Source: Pseudomonas fluorescens | GTDB lineage: Bacteria > Pseudomonadota > Gammaproteobacteria > Pseudomonadales > Pseudomonadaceae | Length of the DNA: 64,000 bases | Direction: 5' to 3' | Assembly: GCF_002022275.1 (NCBI RefSeq) | Contig: NZ_MSDF01000025.1 | Span: forward strand, 134,775-198,774 | Shown: one piece after another, positions 1-8,527 of the stretch | Numbering within the stretch: position 1 is the stretch's first letter | Layout: each line of letters opens with the position of its first letter | Notes under the pieces: generated by a model | The model's database searches: none | Told to the model about the DNA's origin: nothing | What the model saw: only the letters and a program-made list of their open reading frames with translations | Translations under genes and position numbers: made by a program

Positions 1-1931
1 ACGTCGGCAGTGCCAAGGGCAATGTGGTGCGCGCGGCGCAATTGGCGTTTGGCGGCATGCCGGCGCGGTTTGTGCCGGGCCATCCGATTGCCGGTTCCGA
101 GCAAAGCGGGGTGGAGGCGTCCAATTCGCAACTGTTCCGCCGCCACAAGGTCATCCTGACGCCGCTTGAGCAGACCGATCCGGCCGCATTGGTGGTGGTA
201 GATCGTCTGTGGCGCGAGCTGGGGGCGGATGTCGAGCACATGCAGGTCGAGCGTCACGACGAAGTGCTGGCGGCGACCAGTCATCTGCCGCATTTGCTGG
301 CCTTTGGCTTGGTGGACTCTTTGGCCAAGCGCAATGAAAACCTCGAGATTTTCCGTTACGCCGCCGGTGGCTTTCGCGATTTTACGCGCATTGCCGGCAG
401 CGATCCGGTGATGTGGCACGACATCTTCCTCGCCAACCGCGAGGCGGTGTTGCGCACCCTGGACACCTTCCGCAGTGACCTCGACGCCCTGCGCGATGCG
501 GTTGATGCCGGAGATGGCCATCAATTGTTGGGCGTGTTCACCCGTGCGCGGGTGGCGCGTGAACATTTCAGCAAGATCCTGGCACGCCGGGCTTATATGG
601 AAGCTGCTGTGGACGCTGATGAGTTGACCTTCCTCGCCAACCCGGGTGGCCGCTTGAGCGGGCGTATCCGGGTGCCGGGTGACAAGTCGATCTCTCATCG
701 GTCGATCATGCTGGGCTCCTTGGCCGAAGGGGTGACCGAGGTCGAAGGTTTCCTTGAGGGCGAAGATGCCCTGGCGACGTTGCAGGCATTTCGCGACATG
801 GGCGTGGTGATTGAAGGGCCGCATCATGGGCGCGTCACCATTCATGGTGTGGGTTTGCATGGCTTGAAGCCGGCGCCGGGGCCGATTTATCTGGGTAATT
901 CCGGCACGTCGATGCGCCTGTTGTCCGGGTTGTTGGCGGCGCAGCGTTTCGACAGTGTTCTGACCGGTGATGCCTCGTTGTCAAAGCGCCCGATAAGTCG
1001 CGTGGCCACGCCGCTGCGGGAAATGGGCGCCGAGATCGAGACGGGGCCTGAGGGGCGCCCGCCGCTGACGATTCGGGGCGGTCAGGCGTTGAAAGGTCTG
1101 ACGTATACGATGCCTATGGCCAGTGCGCAGGTTAAATCCTGCCTGTTGCTGGCTGGTCTGTACGCCGAGGGCAAGACCTGCGTGACTGAGCCGGCTCCGA
1201 CCCGTGACCATACCGAGCGCATGCTGCGCGGCTTTGGGTATCCGGTTGAGGTGCAAGGGGCTACGGCTTCGGTTGAGTCGGGCCATGCGTTGACCGCTGC
1301 CCATATAGAAGTGCCGGGGGATATTTCTTCTTCGGCGTTCTTCCTGGTCGCCGCTTCGATTGCCGAGGGTTCCGAGCTGTTGCTGGAGCATGTGGGCGTT
1401 AACCCGACACGCACCGGTGTGATCGACATCCTGCGCTTGATGGGGGCGGATATCACCCTGGAAAATCAACGCGAAGTCGGGGGTGAGCCGGTTGCCGACT
1501 TGCGCGTGCGTGCCGCTGCGCTGAAAGGGATCGAGATACCTGAGGCGTTGGTGCCGCTGGCTATCGATGAGTTTCCCGTGTTGTTTGTTGCTGCGGCCTG
1601 TGCCGAGGGGCGAACTGTGCTGCGCGGCGCGCAAGAGCTGCGGGTCAAAGAGTCTGATCGTATTCAGGTCATGGCCGATGGTCTGTTGGCGCTGGGTGTG
1701 AAGTGTGAACCGACGCCTGATGGGATTATCATTGACGGTGGCCTGCTGGGCGGTGGTGAAGTCCATGCCCATGGCGATCACCGGGTTGCCATGGCGTTCA
1801 GCGTGGCTTCCCTGCGGGCGGCGGCGCCGATTCGTATCCGTGACTGCGCCAATGTTGCTACGTCTTTTCCGAATTTTCTTACACTGTGTGCCCATGTCGG
1901 CATCCGTGTTGCCCAAGAGGCTCAATTGTGA
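1..1931 (+). CDS. aroA: Bifunctional prephenate dehydrogenase / EPSP synthase (TyrA-AroA fusion), 5' end missing
   Basis: The gene enters from the left edge; the reading frame starts at base 3. The first ~190 visible residues are the C-terminal helical part of a TyrA-type prephenate dehydrogenase (motif GHPIAGSE near residue 20, FRDFTRIAGSDP near 120). From about residue 207 a complete EPSP synthase follows (NPGGRLSGRIRVPGDKSISH, then GNSGTSMRLL, then RVKESDRI). The two activities belong to tyrosine synthesis and the sixth shikimate step, and their fusion is usual in Pseudomonas. The position equivalent to Pro101 of E. coli AroA is Leu (MRLL against MRPL). The stop codon overlaps the GTG start of cmk by two bases, so the two are translationally coupled. 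Confidence 0.95.
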   Translation, partial: VGSAKGNVVRAAQLAFGGMPARFVPGHPIAGSEQSGVEASNSQLFRRHKVILTPLEQTDPAALVVVDRLWRELGADVEHMQVERHDEVLAATSHLPHLLAFGLVDSLAKRNENLEIFRYAAGGFRDFTRIAGSDPVMWHDIFLANREAVLRTLDTFRSDLDALRDAVDAGDGHQLLGVFTRARVAREHFSKILARRAYMEAAVDADELTFLANPGGRLSGRIRVPGDKSISHRSIMLGSLAEGVTEVEGFLEGEDALATLQAFRDMGVVIEGPHHGRVTIHGVGLHGLKPAPGPIYLGNSGTSMRLLSGLLAAQRFDSVLTGDASLSKRPISRVATPLREMGAEIETGPEGRPPLTIRGGQALKGLTYTMPMASAQVKSCLLLAGLYAEGKTCVTEPAPTRDHTERMLRGFGYPVEVQGATASVESGHALTAAHIEVPGDISSSAFFLVAASIAEGSELLLEHVGVNPTRTGVIDILRLMGADITLENQREVGGEPVADLRVRAAALKGIEIPEALVPLAIDEFPVLFVAAACAEGRTVLRGAQELRVKESDRIQVMADGLLALGVKCEPTPDGIIIDGGLLGGGEVHAHGDHRVAMAFSVASLRAAAPIRIRDCANVATSFPNFLTLCAHVGIRVAQEAQL

Positions 1932-2617
1932 ATATCAAAGCACCGGTGATTACCATCGACGGGCCAAGCGGCTCGGGCAAAGGCACGATCGCCGGCATTC
2001 TGGCCAAGCGCCTTGGCTGGTGCCTGCTCGACTCCGGCGCGCTGTACCGCCTGCTGGCGTTTGCTGCGCGCAACCATGGCGTTGACCTGACCAACGAAGA
2101 GTCTCTGAAGCTGTTGGCGGCGCACCTGGATGTACAGTTCGTCGGGGCGACGGAAGGTCATCCTCAGCGCATCATCCTCGAAGGGGACGATGTAACCGAC
2201 GACCTGCGTAATGAGCAAGTCGGTTCCTGGGCCTCCCAGGTTGCCGCGCTGCCGGCCGTGCGTGACGCATTGCTGCAGCGCCAGCGGGCCTTTCAGGAAC
2301 CGCCGGGCCTGGTGGCCGATGGCCGCGACATGGGCACGGTCGTGTTTCCAGAGGCGCCGCTGAAGATTTTCCTGACCGCCAGCGCCGAGGAGCGGGCTCG
2401 CCGCCGTTACTTGCAGTTGAAGGGCAAAGTCGATGGTGTTAGTCTGTCGAGTCTGCTAGATGAGATCCGTGCACGCGATGAGCGTGACACCCAGCGTGCG
2501 GTAGCCCCGCTCAAGCCGGCGGCTGACGCCATACAGCTGGATTCCACGGAGTTGTCCATCGAGCAGGTGCTGGAACGCATTCTGAGTGAAATCGCCATTC
2601 GCGATATTGCCGGGTGA
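1928..2617 (+). CDS. cmk: Cytidylate kinase
   Basis: This 229-residue protein phosphorylates CMP and dCMP using ATP in the cytoplasm. The P-loop IDGPSGSGKGT lies at residues ~8-18; DGRDMGTVVFPEA and the LID-like arginines in EERARRRYLQLKG follow. GTG at 1928 was chosen because it yields the family's usual length and N-terminus and overlaps the aroA stop as GTGA. An upstream ATG at 1886 would add residues with no family resemblance, inside aroA. The order aroA-cmk-rpsA-ihfB is conserved in pseudomonads. Confidence 0.95.
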   Translation: MNIKAPVITIDGPSGSGKGTIAGILAKRLGWCLLDSGALYRLLAFAARNHGVDLTNEESLKLLAAHLDVQFVGATEGHPQRIILEGDDVTDDLRNEQVGSWASQVAALPAVRDALLQRQRAFQEPPGLVADGRDMGTVVFPEAPLKIFLTASAEERARRRYLQLKGKVDGVSLSSLLDEIRARDERDTQRAVAPLKPAADAIQLDSTELSIEQVLERILSEIAIRDIAG

Positions 2618-2633
2618 CCAAGAAGGCCGCAGG

Positions 2634-2736
2634 GGACCAGTCATAGTCCTGTGGTGCTTCTTTTAATTGAAACTGACCCACACCGTCTGGGGTGTGGAGA
2701 TGGGCGTATTCTTCGCCCTTATCAACAGGAATTAAA
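2634..2736 (+). promoter_or_regulatory. Structured 5' leader of rpsA
   Basis: Three short hairpins can be drawn before the rpsA start: GGAC/GTCC (2634-2637 with 2646-2649), CCACACC/GGTGTGG (2678-2684 with 2691-2697) and GGGCG/CGCCC (2702-2706 with 2714-2718). The Shine-Dalgarno is only a weak AGGA (about 2727-2730) before ATG 2737. In E. coli the rpsA initiation region is a folded leader that S1 represses when in excess. That this leader works the same way is inferred from the fold and position. Confidence 0.5.
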
Positions 2737-4425
2737 ATGAGCGAAAGCTTTGCGGAACTCTTTGAAGAAAGCCTAAAAACCCTGAACCTTCAGGCTGGCT
2801 CCATCATCACCGGTGTTATCGTTGATATCGATTACCAAGCTCGCTGGGTAACCGTTCACGCTGGTCTGAAGTCTGAAGCTCTGATCCCGCTGGAACAGTT
2901 CTACAACGATGCTGGTGACCTGACTATCAATGTCGGTGACGAAGTTCACGTTGCTCTGGACTCGGTTGAAGACGGTTTCGGTGAAACCAAGCTGTCCCGT
3001 GAAAAAGCCAAGCGCGCTGAATGCTGGATTGTTCTCGAAGCAGCCTTCGCAGCTGAAGAAGTGGTCAAGGGCGTTATCAACGGTAAGGTTAAAGGCGGCT
3101 TCACTGTCGACGTTAACGGCATCCGTGCGTTCCTGCCAGGTTCTTTGGTCGACGTTCGTCCTGTGCGCGACACCACGCACCTGGAAGGCAAAGAACTCGA
3201 ATTCAAGGTCATCAAGCTCGACCAGAAGCGCAACAACGTTGTCGTTTCCCGTCGCAGCGTCCTGGAAGCAGAGAACTCCGCCGAGCGTGAAGCTCTGCTG
3301 GAATCCCTGCAGGAAGGCCAACAAGTCAAAGGTATCGTCAAAAACCTCACCGATTACGGCGCATTCGTCGATCTGGGTGGCGTCGATGGCCTGCTGCACA
3401 TTACCGACATGGCTTGGAAGCGTATCAAGCATCCTTCCGAAATCGTCAACGTTGGCGACGAGATTGATGTAAAGGTTCTGAAATACGATCGCGAACGCAA
3501 CCGTGTTTCCCTGGGCCTGAAGCAACTGGGTGAAGATCCATGGGTTGCTATCAAAGCCCGTTACCCGGAAAGCACTCGCGTAACCGCGCGTGTTACCAAC
3601 CTGACCGACTACGGCTGCTTCGCTGAGCTGGAAGAAGGCGTGGAAGGCCTGGTACACGTTTCCGAAATGGACTGGACCAACAAAAACATCCACCCTTCGA
3701 AAGTCGTACAAGTCGGCGACGAAGTGGAAGTTATGGTTCTGGACATCGACGAAGAGCGTCGTCGTATCTCCCTCGGCATCAAGCAGTGCAAATCTAACCC
3801 ATGGGAAGATTTCTCTGGCCAGTTCAACAAGGGCGATAAAATCTCCGGCACCATCAAGTCGATCACCGATTTCGGTATCTTCATTGGTCTGGACGGCGGC
3901 ATCGACGGCCTGGTTCACCTGTCCGACATCTCCTGGAACGAAGTGGGCGAAGAAGCTGTTCGTCGTTTCAAGAAGGGCGACGAGCTGGACACCGTTATCC
4001 TGTCGGTTGACCCAGAGCGCGAGCGTATCTCCCTGGGTATCAAGCAACTGGAAAGCGATCCGTTCTCCGAGTACGTCTCGGTTAACGACAAAGGCGCCAT
4101 CGTTAAAGGCACTGTGAAAGAAGTTGACGCCAAAGGCGCCATCATCGTTCTGGCCGACGATATCGAAGCGACTCTGAAAGCCTCCGAAATCAGCCGTGAC
4201 CGCGTTGAAGACGCGCGTAACGTTCTGAAAGAAGGCCAGGAAGTAGAAGCCAAGATCATCAGCGTTGACCGCAAGAGCCGCGTGATCCAACTCTCCATCA
4301 AGTCGAAAGACGAAGTGGAAGAGAAAGAAGCTATGCAGAGCCTGAAATCGGCTCCAGAAGCTGCTGCAACTGGCGAGACCACCATGGCCTCCCTGCTGCG
4401 CGAAGCAATGGCTAAACAGAGCTAA
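2737..4425 (+). CDS. rpsA: 30S ribosomal protein S1
   Basis: A 562-residue protein with six S1 (OB-fold) repeats that binds mRNA and the 30S platform and promotes initiation on weak or structured leaders. The repeats are marked by phrases such as GFTVDVNGIRAFLPGS, YGAFVDLGGVDGLLHITDM, YGCFAELEEGVEGLVHVSEM and FGIFIGLDGGIDGLVHLSDI. Length matches the gammaproteobacterial family. ATG 2737 (MSESFAELFEESL) was chosen over the in-frame ATG at 2692, which lies in the leader hairpins. A strong terminator follows at 4443. Confidence 0.97.
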   Translation: MSESFAELFEESLKTLNLQAGSIITGVIVDIDYQARWVTVHAGLKSEALIPLEQFYNDAGDLTINVGDEVHVALDSVEDGFGETKLSREKAKRAECWIVLEAAFAAEEVVKGVINGKVKGGFTVDVNGIRAFLPGSLVDVRPVRDTTHLEGKELEFKVIKLDQKRNNVVVSRRSVLEAENSAEREALLESLQEGQQVKGIVKNLTDYGAFVDLGGVDGLLHITDMAWKRIKHPSEIVNVGDEIDVKVLKYDRERNRVSLGLKQLGEDPWVAIKARYPESTRVTARVTNLTDYGCFAELEEGVEGLVHVSEMDWTNKNIHPSKVVQVGDEVEVMVLDIDEERRRISLGIKQCKSNPWEDFSGQFNKGDKISGTIKSITDFGIFIGLDGGIDGLVHLSDISWNEVGEEAVRRFKKGDELDTVILSVDPERERISLGIKQLESDPFSEYVSVNDKGAIVKGTVKEVDAKGAIIVLADDIEATLKASEISRDRVEDARNVLKEGQEVEAKIISVDRKSRVIQLSIKSKDEVEEKEAMQSLKSAPEAAATGETTMASLLREAMAKQS

Positions 4426-4442
4426 GTTCTGTAAGGCTGTAG

Positions 4443-4471
4443 AAAAAGGGCGACTTCGGTCGCCCTTTTTT
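4443..4471 (+). terminator. Rho-independent terminator after rpsA
   Basis: A 12-bp stem (AAAAAGGGCGAC / GTCGCCCTTTTT) with a TTCG tetraloop, followed by T residues, lies 17 bases after the rpsA stop. Confidence 0.92.
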
Positions 4472-4585
4472 GTGCCTGAAATTCGTTGAATCAACAATTG
4501 AGAACCCGTGGCGTAGCCAGGTGTCAGAAGTGACTATAGTTTCAATGCAAGCTATCCCGAAATTGCCGTATCAATAAGGAATTGA

Positions 4586-4867
4586 ATGAACAGGGTGATT
4601 GTAGTTCTCGCAATGGTGCTGCTTGCTGGGTGCTCCACCAGCGCAAAGACTCACGCCAGGCACGGCGTCAGTGGCATCGAGATCGATTGTTCAGGGCTGG
4701 GCTCTAATTGGGGGAAGTGCGAGAAGCGCGCAGCCCGCGAGTGCAAAATGCAGGGCTACAAGGTTGTAACCCGGTCTAGTGATGCAAAGGATGACGAAAG
4801 CGAATATGTTTTTGGCTGGAACCCTGCAGGCGCAGTTACACGGACGATGCTGGTGATCTGTAATTAG
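4586..4867 (+). CDS. Small putative lipoprotein
   Basis: A 93-residue protein beginning with a short signal sequence and lipobox (LLAGC near residue 15), so probably processed by signal peptidase II and anchored in a membrane. The mature part has paired cysteines (IDCSG, GKCEKRAAREC) and ends in VICN. It matches no family I can name. It lies alone between the rpsA terminator and ihfB. The start is supported by AAGGAA about 6 bases upstream. Confidence 0.75.
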   Translation: MNRVIVVLAMVLLAGCSTSAKTHARHGVSGIEIDCSGLGSNWGKCEKRAARECKMQGYKVVTRSSDAKDDESEYVFGWNPAGAVTRTMLVICN

Positions 4868-4996
4868 AGGTGCGGTGATTTTTGCAGGGGCAAGCGCGCC
4901 AGTAGATAAGTTGATGCGCGGGCTGTTCAAATTCACCAAGTCATGCTAAAACCTTCGAAGCGCTTTTCCTAGCTGCTTGAAAAAGAAGGGAAAAAT

Positions 4997-5293
4997 ATGA
5001 CGAAGTCGGAGTTGATCGAACGAATTGTCACCCATCAAGGGCTGCTCTCATCTAAGGATGTGGAGCTGGCTATCAAGACCATGCTTGAACAAATGTCCCA
5101 ATGTCTGGCTACTGGGGATCGTATTGAGATCCGAGGGTTTGGCAGCTTTTCCCTGCATTATCGCGCGCCGCGTGTAGGCCGCAATCCGAAAACCGGCCAG
5201 TCCGTCAGCCTGGATGGCAAATTTGTGCCTCACTTTAAGCCGGGCAAGGAGTTACGAGACCGAGTGAACGAAGACGAGGAAGAGGGAGTCTGA
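4997..5293 (+). CDS. ihfB: Integration host factor subunit beta
   Basis: A 98-residue HU/IHF-fold DNA-bending protein that pairs with IhfA. The N-terminus MTKSELIERI and the beta-arm region GRNPKTGQSV, with the minor-groove intercalating proline, are diagnostic. AAGGGAAAAAT precedes the ATG. In pseudomonads ihfB (himD) is the left landmark of the O-specific antigen locus, which also begins just downstream here. Confidence 0.96.
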   Translation: MTKSELIERIVTHQGLLSSKDVELAIKTMLEQMSQCLATGDRIEIRGFGSFSLHYRAPRVGRNPKTGQSVSLDGKFVPHFKPGKELRDRVNEDEEEGV

Positions 5294-5317
5294 GTTTTTT
5301 TGACGCGGGAGAAAGGT

Positions 5318-5560
5318 ATGCGTGGGGTTAAGCGCGTTGTTCTAGTATTGGCGGTATTGTTTGTCGTGTTGGTAGTTGTGGGGTTTGTACTGGAAAATCA
5401 GCAGGGCGTTTCTCTGTCGTTCCTTGGGTGGGCTACCATGGAGCTTCCAGCTTCTGTCTTCATGGTGTTGTCTTTGGTTGTCGGCATGGCAATTGGTCCT
5501 GTGGTGGCCTTGCTGATAAGGCCCCGCGCCCGTAGTCGGTTGAAGCCGCCAGAGCGCTGA
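5318..5560 (+). CDS. lapA: LapA-family inner-membrane protein (DUF1049)
   Basis: An 80-residue protein with two membrane segments (about 6-24 and 42-66) and a basic C-terminus (IRPRARSRLKPPER). It fits the LapA/DUF1049 family, linked in E. coli to lipopolysaccharide assembly through the LapA-LapB pair. No lapB lies next to it here. ATG 5318 was chosen over an upstream TTG (5300) because GAGAAAGG sits 4-5 bases before it. It starts 24 bases after the ihfB stop, so co-transcription is likely. Confidence 0.85.
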   Translation: MRGVKRVVLVLAVLFVVLVVVGFVLENQQGVSLSFLGWATMELPASVFMVLSLVVGMAIGPVVALLIRPRARSRLKPPER

Positions 5561-6166
5561 TACCGGCATGTTGAGAGGCGGTGTGATCAACTTCAGACCC
5601 TCTGGGGTGGTCATATAGGCTGTTGAGTATCTTTATCTCCGTAACCTAAATTGCGCTTGAGACTGCTTGCGCCGTTTTAAATTTCTAATCTGGCCCAGGT
5701 TTTACCAGGGCTAACGGCTTTTTTGCAGCGTATGGGTAATGCCCTGCGGATGCCAAAGCTCATCTCCTTTGCATCATTAGTTCATGCATAGGTGTATATG
5801 CCAGTATTTTGGATGTGTGCGATCAGGGCTGCTTGCTCATGACGGCATGAGCGGCATCGTCCAAATTTCTATCCAAATACGATAATCCCTACCGGGTGGG
5901 TAAGCAATATTTGAGGACACAGCGCGTTTGTGCTGCGAATTTCAGCTTTTTCTGACAAAATGATTCGGTGACAAATACCGTCTAGCACCACGGCATGAGA
6001 TGGCTGCTATAGAAAATCTGCACCAGATTGCCTTGGCGGAGTAGGTAATATTTTAGTTTTTTATTTTTCCGCAGGATGTTTCTTCGCTTGAAAATACGGT
6101 TTTTCTCAGCCGTAGCGTTGAGTTGAGTAATGGTTTGCAGGCAGTTTAACCCTTGTGAGGTGTTTG
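5561..6166. other. Gene-free AT-rich region upstream of the O-antigen cluster
   Basis: About 600 bases without a convincing gene on either strand; the short antisense reading frames look like chance. It probably holds the cluster promoter and a long leader. Two inverted repeats are visible: 5749-5775 (GATGCCAAAG / CTTTGCATC with one bulge) and 5835-5852 (GCTCATG / CATGAGC, 4-base loop). Neither is followed by a T-run. In P. aeruginosa wzz occupies this position; nothing like it is seen here. Confidence 0.6.
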
Positions 6167-7417
6167 TTGAATTTCGCTGCAATTAAGATACTGCTCCAGC
6201 AAAATATGAAAGTAATAAGTAATTACTCTCATATGACCATTCTGCAAGTGATGAACTCGTTTTTTTATATTTTGATATACCCGTTTGTGATTAATACCGT
6301 GGGTGTAGATCACTATGGGCTTTTTGTTTTTGCGACAAGCATTGCCACTTATTTTATGGTGTTTATAAACTTTGGCTTTGATATGCATGCGGCGAAGCTG
6401 GTTTCGTTGAATCAGACTGATGGCCGGCTGCATGCTTCGTTGTTGTCATCTATTACTGCAGCGAAGATTTTGCTGGAAATATTGGCAGTCGTGGTGTTTG
6501 CGATTTTGATATTCAGTATAGATTTTTTAAGGAATAACAATTTTTTATTCCTGTTGTGCTTCGCCAACACGCTTTCGTGCTTATTTTTGCCGACTTGGTA
6601 TTTCCATGGCGTGCAGAAAATGAAAGTACTGACGATGATTCAACTCTCATTCAAACTTCTGTCGCTGCCCGTCATTTATTTTGCCATAAAGGGCGAGGAT
6701 GATATTACTATTTATGCTGCAATCGTTGTGTTTACCAATGTGTTGTCGTCGTTGGTGGCATTTATCGTGGCCGTAAAAATGAGTCAATTCTCTTTGAGGT
6801 TGCCGGAATTTTCCAGTTTGAAAGTACTGCTTAATGAGGTTCAGCCCTTTTTCTGGTCAACGGCGACCAATACGCTGAAGCAGAAGAGTGTTGAAATTAT
6901 TATCGGTTCCTTTTTTGGTATGAAGGAGTTAGCCATTTATGACCTCGCCAACAAGATTTTTTCTGTGCCAAGTTTGTTGGCCTCCAACATCAATGCAGCG
7001 CTCTTTCCCATTATGGTGAAGAAAGCCCAAAAGAATGTAGTCACTAAAGTTATTAAAATTGAGTTCTTTGTAGGGCTGTTGTGTATTTTGTCGGTGGTTG
7101 TGGGCGGCTACTGGGTTGTGGATTTAGTCTCCGTACATGACATGCATGATGCCTACTATTTATCGATATTACTGAGTTTCAATATAATGACCTTTCTCAT
7201 TGTGGGAAGTCATATATATTTTATCTATGTGCCGCACCAGCGCTATGATCTTGTGCTGCGAAACCAAGTGGTTTCCGTGGTTTCGTTTTATGCTTTTTGC
7301 TCGGCCTACCTGATGGTGAGCTGGAGTGTTTACTCTGTAGTGCTGGCGCTCATGAGCTCGGCGCTATTGGAGATTTTCTATAGTTACTCGTTGGTAAAAA
7401 AGGTCGAGGGGTATTAG
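6167..7417 (+). CDS. wzx: O-antigen flippase (Wzx, polysaccharide biosynthesis family)
   Basis: A ~416-residue, very hydrophobic protein with about 12 predicted membrane segments. The family N-terminus is visible (ISNYSHMTILQVMNSFFYIL, then INTVGVDHYGLF). Wzx proteins flip undecaprenyl-linked repeat units to the periplasm. The start is uncertain: TTG 6167 has GAGG seven bases upstream, GTG 6155 is possible, and ATG 6206 has no visible ribosome-binding site. The gene is clearly more AT-rich than the flanking core genes, as usual for horizontally exchanged O-antigen clusters. A 97-base gap separates it from the next gene. Confidence 0.85.
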   Translation: MNFAAIKILLQQNMKVISNYSHMTILQVMNSFFYILIYPFVINTVGVDHYGLFVFATSIATYFMVFINFGFDMHAAKLVSLNQTDGRLHASLLSSITAAKILLEILAVVVFAILIFSIDFLRNNNFLFLLCFANTLSCLFLPTWYFHGVQKMKVLTMIQLSFKLLSLPVIYFAIKGEDDITIYAAIVVFTNVLSSLVAFIVAVKMSQFSLRLPEFSSLKVLLNEVQPFFWSTATNTLKQKSVEIIIGSFFGMKELAIYDLANKIFSVPSLLASNINAALFPIMVKKAQKNVVTKVIKIEFFVGLLCILSVVVGGYWVVDLVSVHDMHDAYYLSILLSFNIMTFLIVGSHIYFIYVPHQRYDLVLRNQVVSVVSFYAFCSAYLMVSWSVYSVVLALMSSALLEIFYSYSLVKKVEGY

Positions 7418-7514
7418 ACCTGACAAGGCGAATATGATTCGTTGTGCGATTGGCTGCCAAGGTGTATATGGCGAAGGGTTAAGTCCCGTTTGATGCTCGG
7501 AGTAAGCAGAGAAA

Positions 7515-8522
7515 ATGAAACAGTTTAATGTGCCCGTCGTTTTGTTTTTGTTCAAGAGAATAGACAAGCCACTGGAGGTTATAAAACAAATCTCCAAAGT
7601 GGCACCGACCAGGCTCTATCTGCTTGCTGACGGTGGGCGTACTGACGAAGAGAAAGCACAGGCTGCGAAGTGCAGGGACGCTATCGAGAGCGCAATCACA
7701 TGGGACTGTGAGGTTATCAAGAAGTACGAGGCTGAAAATATCGGCGTTTATGCCAATATTGCCGAAGGTGCAAAGTGGGTATTTGAACGCGAGAAGTTTG
7801 CCATTTTTCTAGAAGATGACAACTTGCCTGAGCTGTCATTTTTTACATTTTGTGAAGAGGTTCTGGATCGGTACCGTAATGACACGCGTGTACTTTGGAT
7901 TTGCGGTACAAACTATTTGAAAGAGTACGATCCTCAAGACGGATCGAGTTATGTATTCACCAAAAATATGATGCCGTGCGGGTGGGCCTCCTGGGCCGAC
8001 AAGTTTAATGCTTTCTATGATGGCGAACTCTCGCTTTGGCAGGATAAGTACATACAGGACAGAATCAAGGCGGAATACCTGTATAAAGGGCTGTACTATC
8101 AGGACAAATATAATGTCGAGTACGAACTTGATGCCAAGGCGGCGCGCGGCAAGTTTTACTCCTGGGACTATCAGATGAGTTTTTCAATGCGTGCGCATAA
8201 TGTGTATGCCGTCGTTCCAAAATATAATCAGATAAAAAATATCGGTGTGGATAACGATTCCACTCACGGTGGGAACAGTTTGCAGGATGTGATGGTCGAA
8301 AGGTTTTGTGGCATCGAGACCAAAATGATGGAGTTTCCGTTGAAACACCCAAAGAGTGTCCTTTTGGACATGAAGTTTGAGGTGCTGGTCGCCAAGATAA
8401 TATTGAATCCGGGCTTTTTTTCGCTGCGCTCAAGAGTGTCTCGATTTATCAGAGAGTTTTTGGGAATAAAGAAAACCCAAAGCATATTGGGTTTTCTAAA
8501 AAGCAAGCTCTCCAGAGGCTAA
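7515..8522 (+). CDS. Glycosyltransferase, HlpA-like GT-A fold
   Basis: A 335-residue cytoplasmic protein with GT-A features: an N-terminal strand PVVLFLFKR, LYLLADGGR near residue 40, and the acidic metal-binding motif FLEDDNLP near residue 98. The arrangement resembles proteins often labelled 'hemolytic protein HlpA-like', which are probably nucleotide-sugar glycosyltransferases. Inside an O-antigen cluster it most likely adds one sugar of the repeat unit. Donor and linkage cannot be read from sequence. It ends 5 bases before wzy. Confidence 0.65.
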   Translation: MKQFNVPVVLFLFKRIDKPLEVIKQISKVAPTRLYLLADGGRTDEEKAQAAKCRDAIESAITWDCEVIKKYEAENIGVYANIAEGAKWVFEREKFAIFLEDDNLPELSFFTFCEEVLDRYRNDTRVLWICGTNYLKEYDPQDGSSYVFTKNMMPCGWASWADKFNAFYDGELSLWQDKYIQDRIKAEYLYKGLYYQDKYNVEYELDAKAARGKFYSWDYQMSFSMRAHNVYAVVPKYNQIKNIGVDNDSTHGGNSLQDVMVERFCGIETKMMEFPLKHPKSVLLDMKFEVLVAKIILNPGFFSLRSRVSRFIREFLGIKKTQSILGFLKSKLSRG

Positions 8523-8527
8523 CGCCA

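Noticed and set aside
2773..4497. Long open frame on the minus strand opposite rpsA (about 574 codons)
   Set aside because: A mirror of rpsA caused by its biased codon use; no family resemblance and no ribosome-binding site, and it crosses the rpsA terminator.
5687..5712. Possible terminator after lapA (GCCC ... GGGC)
   Set aside because: Only four pairs with a long loop and no proper T-run directly after the stem.
6030..6050. GGCGGAGTAGG as a possible ops/JUMPstart element before the O-antigen cluster
   Set aside because: Too far from the GGCGGTAGCNT consensus, and RfaH control of this locus is not established in pseudomonads.
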